A DNA stretch of 64,000 nt from an uncultured Bacteroidaceae bacterium (GTDB lineage: Bacteria > Bacteroidota > Bacteroidia > Bacteroidales > Bacteroidaceae), in the NCBI GenBank assembly GCA_944320955.1, contig CALUJL010000010.1, forward strand, positions 23,677 through 87,676, given 5' to 3'. Each line of letters opens with the position of its first letter. Positions within the stretch are counted from its first letter, which is position 1. The position numbers and the translations under genes were made by a program. Positions 8,051 to 16,880 of the stretch are shown here, piece after piece. The notes below the pieces were generated by a model. That model did not search any database. It was not told the DNA's origin and saw only the letters and a list, made by a program, of their open reading frames with translations.

Positions 8051-9118
8051 TTATCCTTCTGCCGCGGGATTGGAGACGGCGAGGCCGAGCAGGCGCACGG
8101 GGCGCCCCGCCTCCCAGCCCTCTTGCAGGAGGCGCTTGGCCAGGGGGAGGAGGTCTTCCTTGCGGTAGAAGGCGGGAAGGGGCGGGGTGATGCTGCGCGT
8201 GTGCTGGGAGAAGTCGGCGTATTTTATTTTCAGCGTCAGCGTGTTGCCGCGGAACCCGGAGGTTTCCAGCCTTTGGAGCAGTTCGAGGGCTACGTGGTAG
8301 AGCTCGATTATGAGTTGGGCGCGGGTGGAACGGTCGGCTTCGAAGGTGCGTTCACAGCCTACGGACTTGCGGTCGGCCACGGGCTCTACGCGGCGGCGGT
8401 CGATGCCGCGGGCAAATTCGTAGAAGAGCTGCCCTGTCTTACCGAATTCGGCGCGGAGGGACTGGAGGCTGTACTGGCGGAGGTGCCATCCGGCGTGGAT
8501 GCCCATCTGGTGCATGCGGCGCGCCGTGACCTTGCCCACGCCCCAGAAGGACTCTATGGGCAGCAGGTCGATGAAGAGCTGCTGCTCCTCGGGGCGGACG
8601 ACGAAGAGGCCGTCGGGCTTGCGCTGCTCGGAGGCCACCTTGGCCAGGAAGAGGTTTTGCGCCACGCCGGCGGAGGCCGTCAGGCGGAGTTCCTCGCGGA
8701 TGCGGCGGCGGATGCGGCGGGCTATCTCCACGGGGTCGCCGATGCCCTGCTTGTCGCAGGTCACGTCGAGAAAAGCCTCGTCGATGGAGAGGGCTTCCAC
8801 CAGGTCGGTATAGTCGTGGAAGAGGGCGAAAACCTGGCGCGATACGGCGCGGTAGCGCTCGAAGTCGGGCGGAAGGAAGATCAAGTGGGGGCAGAGTTCG
8901 CGGGCTTTCAGGGAGGACATGGCCGAATGCACTCCGTATTTCCGCGCTTCGTAGCTGGCCGTGGCCACGACGCCGCGGCTGCCTTCGTGGCCCACGGCAA
9001 CGGGCTTGCCGCGCAGCTCGGGGCGGTCGCGCTGTTCGACGGAGGCGAAGAAGGCATCCATGTCGATGTGTATGATCTTTTGTGCGGGGAAGACGGCCCG
9101 CCGCTCAGAGCCGCTCAT
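8051..9118 (-). CDS. dinB: DNA polymerase IV (Y family)
   Basis: Error-prone translesion polymerase. Catalytic acidic residues are visible as Asp19/Asp21 in IDMDAFFASVE and Asp113/Glu114 in SIDEAFLD. The steric region ATASYEARKYGVHSAMS and the helix-hairpin-helix region (ESFWGVGKVTARRMHQMGI) are present. The 355 residues include thumb and little-finger domains but no evident beta-clamp peptide beyond the extreme end. Its start overlaps the ppk1 end by 14 bp, so the two are probably cotranscribed. Confidence 0.96.
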   Translation of the reverse strand: MSGSERRAVFPAQKIIHIDMDAFFASVEQRDRPELRGKPVAVGHEGSRGVVATASYEARKYGVHSAMSSLKARELCPHLIFLPPDFERYRAVSRQVFALFHDYTDLVEALSIDEAFLDVTCDKQGIGDPVEIARRIRRRIREELRLTASAGVAQNLFLAKVASEQRKPDGLFVVRPEEQQLFIDLLPIESFWGVGKVTARRMHQMGIHAGWHLRQYSLQSLRAEFGKTGQLFYEFARGIDRRRVEPVADRKSVGCERTFEADRSTRAQLIIELYHVALELLQRLETSGFRGNTLTLKIKYADFSQHTRSITPPLPAFYRKEDLLPLAKRLLQEGWEAGRPVRLLGLAVSNPAAEG

Positions 9119-11204
9119 CGGGCAGGGGCGCTCCTTCCGCCCGGTAGAGGAGGGTCTTGGCGCAGGAAGCCAGGTAGTCGCGCACAGCCTGCTGCACGCG
9201 CACCGCGTTTTCCGGCCCGGGGGCCTTGAAGCGGTTGCAGAGCCGGTCGTCCACCCAGCAGGCCTTGCGCCCCGGGAGGAGCTGGATGCGGAGCAGGCGG
9301 GTGAGCATCTTTTTCAGTTCCGCGTCGAGCACAGGCGTGACGACCTCTATGCGGCGGTAGAGGTTGCGGCGCATGAAGTCGGGCGAACCGATGTAGAGCT
9401 CCGGCTCTCCCCCCGCCCCGAAATACCAGATGCGGGCGTGCTCAAGATAGGAATCCACGATGCGCGTGACGCGGATATGCCGGCTGAAGGGCCGTCCGGG
9501 CACAAGGCAACAGATGCCGCGCACGATGAGATCGACCTCCACGCCCGCGAGACTGGCCTCGTAGAGCAGGTCTATCATTCCGCGCTCCTGCAGGGCATTC
9601 ATCTTCAGCACGATGCGGCCGCGGCCTCCCTGTCGCGCTATCCCGATTTCCCGCCGGATGAGCCGCTCCAGGGCGGGCACCAGATTGAAAGGCGGCACCA
9701 GCAAGCGGGCAAACGAGGGCGGCTCCCCAGGGTCGCGCAAGTAGGAAAAGAGGCGGCGCAGGTCGGCCACGATCTCCGCGTTGCAGGTGAAGAGGCCGAG
9801 ATCGGCATAGACTTCGGCCGTTTTCTCGTTGAAATTGCCCGTCCCCACATAGGCAAATCCCGACGGGCCCTGCTCCCCCCGGCGCAAGACGAGCGCCACT
9901 TTGGCGTGCACCTTCAGCTTCGGCAGACTATATATAATGTGTATCCCGGAGCGCTGCATCACTTCGGCCGCCGCCAGGTTGTTCGCCTCGTCGAAACGGG
10001 CCTTCAGTTCGACGAATACGGTAACTCTCTTGCCGTTCTGCGCCGCGGCCATCAGCGTGTTGACGACCACCGAGTGCTCCGCCACGCGGTACTGCGTGAT
10101 CATGATCTCCTCCACTTCCGGGTCGTGGACAGCCTCGTAGAGCCAGTGGATGAAGGGGTCGAACGAATGATAGGGATAGTAGAGCAGCAAATCCCGCCGC
10201 GCCACTTCCGTAAAGACCGGCCTCCGCCCCCGCTTCATGAAAGGCAGGGCAATGTGGGGCTGGGGACTCCGGCGCAGACGCTCGTCGGGACAGGGCAAGA
10301 AGCCCAGGTCCTCCAGGTTGAGATGCTTGTCGCCCTCCACCAGATCGTCTGCCGTAATGTGGAAAGCCTCCATCAGCGTCTGCAGGAAAGCGGCAGGCAT
10401 CCGCCGGTCGTAGACAAAGCGGCAGACGGCCCCGATCTTGCGCTTGCGCACTTTCTGCTTCACCTGCTCCACAATGCCGCCGGGGGAAGTGTCCTCGATC
10501 AGTATGTCCGCATCGCGGGAGATCTTCACCGAATAGCTGCCCTCCACCTCGTAGCCGGGGAAAACCACGTCCAGATTGGCCGCCACCACATCCTCCAAAA
10601 ACATGAAACAAGCCTTCCTCCCGCCCGCCGGCAGCTCCACGAAGCGCGGCGCCTTGCTGTAGGGTATCTTCAGCACGTAGCACTCCCGTTCCGCCTCCCG
10701 CGGCGCCCCCTTGCGCCTGAGGCACACCGCCAGGTACAGGCGCCCCTCGCGCAGGAAGGAGCGCACCACGTCTTTCTTCACCACCACCGGCTGCAAAAAC
10801 GGGAACACCTCCTCCATGAAATACCTCCGCACGTAACCCCTGTGCTCCTCCCCCACCTCGGGCGACTGGTAGAAGCCGATGCCCTCGCGCTCCAGGGCAG
10901 GGAGAATCCGCCTTTCATAGATGCGCACCCGCTCGTCGAGCTGGCGGTTTACCTCCCGCGTAATGGCTTCCAGCACATTCTCCTTCTCCTCCGCGCTCTC
11001 CTCCACGGCGCGGCTGCCCGAAATGCTGGCGCGCAGGTCGGCCACCCGCACCTTGTAGAACTCTTCCAGGTTCGAAGAATAGATAGAGATGAAGTTGATC
11101 CGCTCGTAGAGCGGCAGCGTCTCGTCGTCGGCCTCCAGCAAAACCCGGTAGTTGAACGACAACCAGCTGACATCGCGGTTGAAATATTCGTATTCCGGCT
11201 CCAT
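9105..11204 (-). CDS. ppk1: Polyphosphate kinase 1
   Basis: Makes inorganic polyphosphate from ATP reversibly through a phosphohistidine. The N-terminal helical domain reads NRDVSWLSFNYRVL, followed by the INFISIYSSNLEEFYKVR motif. The phospholipase-D-like catalytic domains contain VHAKVALVLRR with the likely active His, and YVGTGNFNEKTAEVYADLGLF. With the start at 11204 it is 699 residues, usual for PPK1. That ATG is preceded by AAAGGAG at SD spacing; the upstream ATG at 11228 adds eight poorly fitting residues. It precedes dinB and is divergent from the phosphoesterase gene. Confidence 0.96.
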   Translation of the reverse strand: MEPEYEYFNRDVSWLSFNYRVLLEADDETLPLYERINFISIYSSNLEEFYKVRVADLRASISGSRAVEESAEEKENVLEAITREVNRQLDERVRIYERRILPALEREGIGFYQSPEVGEEHRGYVRRYFMEEVFPFLQPVVVKKDVVRSFLREGRLYLAVCLRRKGAPREAERECYVLKIPYSKAPRFVELPAGGRKACFMFLEDVVAANLDVVFPGYEVEGSYSVKISRDADILIEDTSPGGIVEQVKQKVRKRKIGAVCRFVYDRRMPAAFLQTLMEAFHITADDLVEGDKHLNLEDLGFLPCPDERLRRSPQPHIALPFMKRGRRPVFTEVARRDLLLYYPYHSFDPFIHWLYEAVHDPEVEEIMITQYRVAEHSVVVNTLMAAAQNGKRVTVFVELKARFDEANNLAAAEVMQRSGIHIIYSLPKLKVHAKVALVLRRGEQGPSGFAYVGTGNFNEKTAEVYADLGLFTCNAEIVADLRRLFSYLRDPGEPPSFARLLVPPFNLVPALERLIRREIGIARQGGRGRIVLKMNALQERGMIDLLYEASLAGVEVDLIVRGICCLVPGRPFSRHIRVTRIVDSYLEHARIWYFGAGGEPELYIGSPDFMRRNLYRRIEVVTPVLDAELKKMLTRLLRIQLLPGRKACWVDDRLCNRFKAPGPENAVRVQQAVRDYLASCAKTLLYRAEGAPLPDERL

Positions 11205-11235
11205 AAAAGCTCCTTTCCAAATAAGCATTCAGCCC

Positions 11236-11244
11236 GTAAATGTA
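11236..11244 (-). promoter_or_regulatory. Probable -7 box for ppk1-dinB
   Basis: Minus strand TACATTTAC is a weak fit to TAnnTTTG. It lies immediately beside the plus-strand box at 11246, so the two divergent promoters would be back to back. Confidence 0.4.
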
Positions 11245-11245
11245 C

Positions 11246-11254
11246 TATCTTTGC
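11246..11254 (+). promoter_or_regulatory. -7 box for YfcE-like phosphoesterase
   Basis: TATCTTTGC, full match to TAnnTTTG, about 25 bp ahead of the ATG at 11279. It rules out the in-frame upstream ATG at 11240. Confidence 0.75.
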
Positions 11255-11278
11255 GCGAAAACCAAAGCATTTTTCCCC

Positions 11279-11794
11279 ATGAAAAGAATCGGAATCCTCT
11301 CCGACACCCACAGCTTCTGGGACGAGAAGTACGCCGAATACTTCGGCGAGTGCGATGAAATCTGGCACGCGGGCGACTTCGGCTCGCTCCAGGTGGCCGA
11401 CCGGCTGAGCGCCCTGCGCCCCCTGCGCGGCGTCTGCGGCAACTGCGACGGGCAGGACCTCCGCCTGCGCTTCCCCGAAGTGCTCCGCTTCCGGTGCGAA
11501 GAAGTGGAAGTGCTCATGAAACACATCGGAGGCTACCCCGGGCACTACGACTTTTCCATCCGCCGCCAGATCTACAGCCGCCCGCCCCAGCTCTTCATCA
11601 GCGGGCACTCCCACATCCTCCGCGTCATGAACGACCGCAATCTCCACCTGCTCCACATCAACCCCGGAGCTGCGGGCATGCAAGGATTCCACACCGTGCG
11701 CACCCTCGTCCGCCTCACCATAGACGGCGCCGGAATGCGCGACCTCGAAGTCATCGAACTGGCCGGGAAATCCGCCGGCAGCCTCACCCGCTGA
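11279..11794 (+). CDS. YfcE/MJ0936-family metallophosphoesterase
   Basis: Small calcineurin-like phosphodiesterase of 171 residues. Metal-binding motifs appear in order: LSDTHS (about residue 8), HAGDFGS, GNCDGQ, KHIGGYPG and SGHSH. Family members hydrolyse phosphodiesters such as bis-p-nitrophenyl phosphate in vitro; the natural substrate is unknown. The usual HGH motif is replaced by KHIGGYPG, as in many Bacteroidales members. The start at 11279 is set by the promoter at 11246. Monocistronic, followed by repeats. Confidence 0.9.
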   Translation: MKRIGILSDTHSFWDEKYAEYFGECDEIWHAGDFGSLQVADRLSALRPLRGVCGNCDGQDLRLRFPEVLRFRCEEVEVLMKHIGGYPGHYDFSIRRQIYSRPPQLFISGHSHILRVMNDRNLHLLHINPGAAGMQGFHTVRTLVRLTIDGAGMRDLEVIELAGKSAGSLTR

Positions 11795-11880
11795 AAAAAA
11801 GCCCTGCCACTTTTCCCCGAAAGCCCTGCCGCTTTTTCCCGAAACCGCTGCCACTTTTCCCGAAAAGCCCCGCCACCCTC
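11795..11880. repeat. Repeat cluster after the phosphoesterase gene
   Basis: Four units with cores CCCTGCCA, CCCTGCCG, CGCTGCCA and CCCCGCCA, each with CTTTT and CCCGAAA linkers. It starts at the phosphoesterase stop codon. Confidence 0.85.
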
Positions 11881-11982
11881 CCCCGCAGCCGGGCAGCCGC
11901 AAACCGCAAACCTCCCGGCAAAAAAAGAAAAACGTCAGCCCAAGCCGCAAAACCGCCGACAGACTGTAAAAAAACAGCCCCA

Positions 11983-11991
11983 TAACTTTGC
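11983..11991 (+). promoter_or_regulatory. -7 box for korAB
   Basis: TAACTTTGC fits TAnnTTTG. A short inverted repeat TGT-N-ACA lies just upstream (about 11965-11977). The resulting leader to korA is about 105 nt, AT-rich, with no structure I recognise. Confidence 0.6.
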
Positions 11992-12102
11992 CGAATCAAA
12001 AGAACTTTGCGAAATTTGCGCCGTTACAACGGAAAAAACGCCAACCGGTAAACAAACTAACCCTACAAGGGAAAAAACATACCCTCATAACCGATACCTT
12101 TT

Positions 12103-13962
12103 ATGACAAACAACATGATGGTAAAAGAATTGGAGAAAGTCGTAGTACGCTTCTCCGGAGACTCCGGCGACGGCATGCAGCTGGCCGGAAACATCTTCTC
12201 GAACGTCTCGGCCACGGTGGGCAATGACATCTGCACATTCCCCGACTATCCCGCCGACATCCGCGCCCCGCAAGGCTCCCTCACGGGCGTATCCGGATTC
12301 CAGGTACACATAGGCGCAGGAAAAGTGCATACGCCCGGCGACCAGTGCGACGTGCTCGTGGCCATGAACCCCGCCGCGCTCAAGACCCAGTACAAGTTTT
12401 GCAAACCCGGGGCCGTCATCATCATCGACACCGACAGCTTCACCCGCAAAGACCTGGACAAAGCCCTCATCACCTCCGACGACCCCTTCGAAGAGCTCGG
12501 CATCAAAAACGAAATCATAGCCGCGCCCATCTCCTCCATGTGCAAGGAAAGCCTGAAGGACAGCGGAATGGACAACAAGTCCATCCTCCGTTGCAAAAAC
12601 ATGTTCGCCCTCGGGCTCGTCTGCTGGCTCTTTAACCGAGAGATCCCCCTGGCTGAAAATATGCTCAGGGAGAAATTCGCAAAGAAGCCCGCAATCGCCG
12701 AAGCCAACATCAAGGTTCTCAACGACGGCTACAACTACGGCCACAATACCCACGCCAACGGAGCCGTAACCTACAAGATAGAAAGCAACGGCCCCAAGGC
12801 AAAAGGCCGCTACATGGACATCAACGGCAACAAAGCCACCTGCTACGGCCTCATAGCCGCAGCCGAAAAAGCCGGACTCCAGCTCTATCTCGGCTCTTAC
12901 CCCATCACCCCCGCCACCGACATCCTACACGAACTGAGCAAACACAAGTCCCTCGGCATAAAGACCGTGCAGTGCGAAGACGAAATAGCAGGCTGCGCCT
13001 CCGCCGTGGGAGCCTCTTTCGCAGGAGCGCTGGCCGTAACCTCCACTTCCGGCCCCGGAATCTGCCTGAAGAGCGAGGCAATGAACCTCGCGGTCATCGC
13101 CGAATTGCCACTCGTCGTGGTCGACGTGCAAAGAGGCGGCCCCTCTACCGGAATGCCCACCAAGTCTGAACAAACCGACTTGCTCCAGGCACTATACGGG
13201 CGCAACGGCGAGAGCCCGATGCCCGTGATTGCCGCCACTTCGCCCACCAATTGCTTCGACGCGGCGTACCAAGCTGCAAAAATTGCAGTCGAACACATGA
13301 CACCCGTAGTACTTCTGACCGACGCCTTCGTGGCAAACGGCGCCGCGGCATGGAAATTGCCCGACCTGGAGAAGGACTATCCCGCCATCACGCCCCACCG
13401 CGTCACGCCCGACATGGCCGGCTCGTGGACTCCCTATACGCGCGATCCGGAAAACGGCGCCCGCTATTGGGCCGTGCCCGGCACTCCCGGCTTCAGCCAC
13501 CGCATCGGCGGCCTGGAGAAAAGCAGCGCGACGGGAGCCATCTCCACCGAACCGGAAAACCACGACCTGATGACGCGGCTCCGGGCTGAGAAAGTGGCAA
13601 AAATTGCCGACTCCCTGCCGCTTCAGCAAGTGGAAGGGCCGGAAGACGCAGACCTCCTCATCGTGGGCTGGGGCGGGACCTACGGCCACCTCTACTCCGC
13701 CATGGAAGAGATGAACGCCCAAGGCAAGAAAGTGGCGCTGGCACAGTTCCAATACATCAACCCCCTGCCCAAAAACACTGCCGAACTCCTCTGTCGCTAC
13801 AAGAAGATCGTCGTGGCCGAGCAGAACAGCGGGCAGTTTGCCGCATACCTGCGCTCCAAAATCCCCGCCGCACCCATCACGGCGCAATTCAACCAAGTAA
13901 AAGGACAACCGTTCGTCACGAAAGAACTCGTTGCCGCATTCACCAAAATCCTGGAGGACTAA
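12103..13962 (+). CDS. korA: 2-oxoglutarate:ferredoxin oxidoreductase, fused gamma-alpha subunit
   Basis: With KorB it oxidatively decarboxylates 2-oxoglutarate to succinyl-CoA using ferredoxin, or runs in reverse for reductive carboxylation in anaerobes. The gamma domain is N-terminal (about 10-190, VVVRFSGDSGDGMQLAGNIF). The alpha domain follows from about 235 (YLGSYPITPATDILHELSKH...EDEIAGCASAVGASFAGALAVTSTSGPG). The 619-residue fused arrangement is usual for Bacteroidales. Only 3 bp separate it from korB. No ferredoxin-type delta subunit gene is adjacent, consistent with two-gene Kor enzymes. Confidence 0.95.
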   Translation: MTNNMMVKELEKVVVRFSGDSGDGMQLAGNIFSNVSATVGNDICTFPDYPADIRAPQGSLTGVSGFQVHIGAGKVHTPGDQCDVLVAMNPAALKTQYKFCKPGAVIIIDTDSFTRKDLDKALITSDDPFEELGIKNEIIAAPISSMCKESLKDSGMDNKSILRCKNMFALGLVCWLFNREIPLAENMLREKFAKKPAIAEANIKVLNDGYNYGHNTHANGAVTYKIESNGPKAKGRYMDINGNKATCYGLIAAAEKAGLQLYLGSYPITPATDILHELSKHKSLGIKTVQCEDEIAGCASAVGASFAGALAVTSTSGPGICLKSEAMNLAVIAELPLVVVDVQRGGPSTGMPTKSEQTDLLQALYGRNGESPMPVIAATSPTNCFDAAYQAAKIAVEHMTPVVLLTDAFVANGAAAWKLPDLEKDYPAITPHRVTPDMAGSWTPYTRDPENGARYWAVPGTPGFSHRIGGLEKSSATGAISTEPENHDLMTRLRAEKVAKIADSLPLQQVEGPEDADLLIVGWGGTYGHLYSAMEEMNAQGKKVALAQFQYINPLPKNTAELLCRYKKIVVAEQNSGQFAAYLRSKIPAAPITAQFNQVKGQPFVTKELVAAFTKILED

Positions 13963-13965
13963 CTC

Positions 13966-14967
13966 ATGCAATACACAGCAAACGACTATAAAGCCGGGCA
14001 GCCCCGCTGGTGCCCCGGCTGCGGCGACCACGCTTTCCTGGCCTCGCTGCACAAGGCAATGGCCGAAATCGGGACCAACCCCGACGACATTGCCGTAATC
14101 TCCGGCATCGGCTGCTCCTCGCGCCTGCCCTACTATATGAATACGTATGGCTTCCACACCATCCACGGCCGCGCCGCTGCCGTGGCCACGGGCGTGAAAG
14201 TGGCCAACCCGAAGCTCACCGTATGGCAAATCTCGGGCGACGGCGACGGGCTCGCCATCGGAGGCAACCATTTCATACACGCTTTGCGCCGGAACATCAA
14301 CTTAAATATGATTTTGCTCAACAACCGTATCTACGGGCTCACCAAGGGACAGTACTCGCCCACCTCGCCCCGCGGATTCGTCAGCAAGTCTTCGCCCTAC
14401 GGCACGGTGGAAGACCCGTTCCACCCTGCGGAACTGGCCTTCGGCGCACGCGGACAATTTTTTGCACGCTGCGTGGCCACCGACGCGCCGGGCAGTGTGG
14501 AAGTTCTCACGGCCGCCGCGCGGCATAAGGGAGCCTCCGTGGTCGAGGTGCTGCAGAACTGTGTCATTTTCAACAACGGCGCTTACGACAGCATCTACAC
14601 CAAAGAGGGACGCGCCAAGAACGCTATCTATCTGGAGCAGGGCAAACCGATGATTTTCGGCGAGAACGGCGAATTCGGCCTCATGCAGGAAGGCTTCGGC
14701 CTGAAGGTCGTGCGGCTCGGCGAGAACGGAATCACCGAAAAGGACCTCCTCGTCCACGACGCGCACTGCGCCGACAACACGCTCCAGCTGAAGCTCGCCC
14801 TCATGGAAGGCCCCGACTTCCCCATAGCCCTCGGCGTAATCCGCGATGTGGAAGCCCCCTCGTATGAAGAGGCCGTGGAAGCACAGATAGAAGAAGTGAA
14901 GGCCAAGAAGCCCTACCACAACTTTGCCGAACTGCTGGCCACGAACGACACGTGGGAGGTGAAGTAA
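13966..14967 (+). CDS. korB: 2-oxoglutarate:ferredoxin oxidoreductase beta subunit
   Basis: Thiamine-pyrophosphate and [4Fe-4S] subunit of Kor. The cluster ligands are probably CPGC (about residue 15), GIGCSS (about 49) and LQNC (about 197). The TPP/Mg motif is GDGDGLAIGGNHFIHALRRN followed by NNRIYGLTKGQYSPTS, the sequence signature that separates Kor from pyruvate enzymes. The 333 residues are full length. A strong terminator follows 35 bp after the stop, closing the two-gene operon. Confidence 0.95.
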   Translation: MQYTANDYKAGQPRWCPGCGDHAFLASLHKAMAEIGTNPDDIAVISGIGCSSRLPYYMNTYGFHTIHGRAAAVATGVKVANPKLTVWQISGDGDGLAIGGNHFIHALRRNINLNMILLNNRIYGLTKGQYSPTSPRGFVSKSSPYGTVEDPFHPAELAFGARGQFFARCVATDAPGSVEVLTAAARHKGASVVEVLQNCVIFNNGAYDSIYTKEGRAKNAIYLEQGKPMIFGENGEFGLMQEGFGLKVVRLGENGITEKDLLVHDAHCADNTLQLKLALMEGPDFPIALGVIRDVEAPSYEEAVEAQIEEVKAKKPYHNFAELLATNDTWEVK

Positions 14968-15001
14968 CCCTCCACGGCATTACCCCGTTTTCACCCATGA
15001 A

Positions 15002-15038
15002 GAATCGGACGCACCCCGGCGGTGCGCCCGATTTTTTC
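15002..15038 (+). terminator. Terminator after korB
   Basis: Stem AATCGG-A-CGCACC paired with GGTGCG-C-CCGATT, loop CCGGC, then TTTTTTC. The hairpin is not made of repeat units. Confidence 0.9.
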
Positions 15039-15075
15039 ATTTCCCCCCGCGCAAGCTCCGCCCGGCGGCAGCACA

Positions 15076-15154
15076 AAAGCCGGAAAGATGCGGCACTTTT
15101 CCCGGAGAGTGCCGCATCTTTTCCGAAAAAGTCCCTGCGCTTTTCGGGAAAAGA
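15076..15154. repeat. Repeat cluster before the Gate-domain gene, with inverted pair
   Basis: Units with cores ATGCGGCA, TGCCGCAT and TCCCTGCG. The first two are inverted to each other and form a 13-14 bp hairpin (15083-15097 with 15108-15123) followed by TTTTCC, so it may act as a second terminator. Confidence 0.85.
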
Positions 15155-15167
15155 GGAAGAGTTTCCG

Positions 15168-15176
15168 TATTTTTGC
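15168..15176 (+). promoter_or_regulatory. -7 box for Gate-domain protein operon
   Basis: TATTTTTGC, match to TAnnTTTG. The ATG at 15188 lies about 12 bp after the box, so the leader is only a few nucleotides. Confidence 0.7.
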
Positions 15177-15187
15177 AGTCAAAAAGA

Positions 15188-16420
15188 ATGGTACTCAACT
15201 ATATTTGGATCGGTTTCTTCCTCGTGGCGCTGGCAGTAGCCCTCGTCCGCCTCTTCTTCTTCGGCGAGACGGACGTCTTCACGGCCATCATCGACTCCAC
15301 TTTCGCCTCCTCCAAGACCGCTTTCGAGATAAGCCTCGGCCTGACGGGCGTGCTCTCCCTGTGGATGGGCCTGATGAAAATAGGCGAAGCCGGCGGGCTG
15401 ATCCAGGTCTTCTCCCGCATGCTGGACCCCGTATTCCGGCGGCTTTTCCCCGAAATACCCAAGGGGCATCCCGCCTCGGGCGCCATCTTCATGAACGTGG
15501 CGGCCAACATGCTGGGGCTCGACAACGCCGCCACGCCCTTGGGGCTGAAGGCCATGCAGGAACTCCAGAGCCTCAACCCGCAGAAGGACACGGCCAGCAA
15601 CCCGATGATCATGTTCCTCGTGCTCAACTCCTCGGGGCTTATCCTCATCCCGGTGAGCATCCTCGTCTACCGTGCCCAGCAGGGCGCGGCCCAACCGACG
15701 GACGTCTTCATCCCGATCCTCATATCTACCTTTATTTCCACCCTCGTGGGCATCATCGTGGTGAGCGCCTACCAGCGGATCAACCTGCTCAACCGCACGA
15801 TCCTCTGCTTCCTGGGCGGGACGGCCCTCTTCATTGCCGCGCTGATGGCCGGCTTTTCGCAATTGGACAAGGACGAAATGAACGCCTACAGCACGCTGGC
15901 GGCCAACTGCCTGCTCTTTCTGGTCATCATCGGCTTCATCGTGCAGGGAATGCGCCGGCGCGTCAACGTCTACGAGCAGTTCGTCGAAGGCGCCAAGGAA
16001 GGCTTTTCCACCGCGGTGCGCATCATTCCCTACCTTGTGGCCATCCTCGTGGCCGTAGGCGTCTTCCGCGCCTCTGGAGCCATGGGGCTTCTGGTCGACG
16101 GCGTGCGGTGGCTCCTGGACAGCTGCGGCGTCGACAGCCAGTTCGTAGGCGCTCTCCCCACCGCACTGATGAAGCCTCTGAGCGGGAGCGGCTCCCGCGG
16201 CATGATGGTGGACGCGATGGCCACCTACGGCGCCGACTCTTTCGTCGGAAGACTGGCCTGCATGGTGCAAGGCTCTACCGATACGACGTTCTACATCCTG
16301 GCCGTCTACTTCGGCAGCGTAGGCATCCGCAAGACGCGCCACGCCGTGACCTGCGGATTGCTGGCCGACTTCTCCGGGACGATAGCCGCCATCCTGCTCT
16401 GCTACTTCTTCTTCGGATAA
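15188..16420 (+). CDS. SpmA/SpmB-like fused Gate-domain membrane protein
   Basis: Polytopic membrane protein of 410 residues with two nucleoside-recognition (Gate) domains. Each resembles one of the spore maturation proteins SpmA and SpmB of Bacillus, here fused. Motifs include GLMKIGEAGGLIQVF, NVAANMLGLDNAATPLGLKAM and the repeated FISTLVGII / IIPYLVAILVAVGVFRASGAM. The fused form is common in non-sporulating Bacteroidota, so the name does not imply sporulation; the transported substrate is unknown. The start at 15188 is set by the promoter, which overlaps an earlier in-frame ATG at 15173. It heads the operon with ybeY, mutS, ruvB and the flippase. Confidence 0.85.
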   Translation: MVLNYIWIGFFLVALAVALVRLFFFGETDVFTAIIDSTFASSKTAFEISLGLTGVLSLWMGLMKIGEAGGLIQVFSRMLDPVFRRLFPEIPKGHPASGAIFMNVAANMLGLDNAATPLGLKAMQELQSLNPQKDTASNPMIMFLVLNSSGLILIPVSILVYRAQQGAAQPTDVFIPILISTFISTLVGIIVVSAYQRINLLNRTILCFLGGTALFIAALMAGFSQLDKDEMNAYSTLAANCLLFLVIIGFIVQGMRRRVNVYEQFVEGAKEGFSTAVRIIPYLVAILVAVGVFRASGAMGLLVDGVRWLLDSCGVDSQFVGALPTALMKPLSGSGSRGMMVDAMATYGADSFVGRLACMVQGSTDTTFYILAVYFGSVGIRKTRHAVTCGLLADFSGTIAAILLCYFFFG

Positions 16421-16436
16421 AAAACAGCATACACCC

Positions 16437-16868
16437 ATGATCACATACCAAACGGACGGCACACAGATGCCCAAGCTCAAGAAGCGCCAGACCAGCGCCT
16501 GGATACGGGAAGTGGCCCGCAGCTACGGGAAACAGGTGGGCGAGATAGCCTACATCTTCTGCAGCGACGAGCGCATCCTCGACGTAAACCGCCAATACCT
16601 GCAGCACGATTACTATACGGACATCATCACCTTCGACTACAGCGAGGGCAACCGCCTCTCGGGCGACCTCTTTATCAGCCTCGACACGGTGCGCTCCAAT
16701 TCCGAGCAGTACCAAACACCCTACGGCACAGAGCTCCACCGCGTCATCATCCACGGCATCCTCCACCTCTGCGGCATCGACGACAAAGCCCCCGGGGCGC
16801 GCGCCACGATGGAAGCCGCCGAAAACCGCGCCCTCGCCCTCCTCCCCTCCCTCCGTCCCGGGCAATAA
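16437..16868 (+). CDS. ybeY: Endoribonuclease YbeY, rRNA maturation factor
   Basis: Zinc-dependent RNase involved in 16S rRNA 3'-end processing and ribosome quality control. The metal motif is H-G-I-L-H-L-C-G-I-D-D, with His106 and His110; Asp116 stands where Escherichia coli YbeY has the third His. Substitution at this position appears to be common in Bacteroidota but should be borne in mind. The 143 residues are full length. It lies 16 bp after the Gate-domain gene and 12 bp before mutS. Confidence 0.93.
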   Translation: MITYQTDGTQMPKLKKRQTSAWIREVARSYGKQVGEIAYIFCSDERILDVNRQYLQHDYYTDIITFDYSEGNRLSGDLFISLDTVRSNSEQYQTPYGTELHRVIIHGILHLCGIDDKAPGARATMEAAENRALALLPSLRPGQ

Positions 16869-16880
16869 ACGCAGACAAGC

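Noticed and set aside
8961..11282. 773-residue open frame antisense to ppk1
   Set aside because: Shadow of ppk1 and dinB; His/Gln/Leu-rich with no family features.
15188..16420. Evidence of sporulation from the SpmA/B-like protein
   Set aside because: Fused Gate-domain proteins are common in non-sporulating Bacteroidota and no other sporulation gene is present; the SpoIIE/RsbW/STAS genes are a general partner-switching set.
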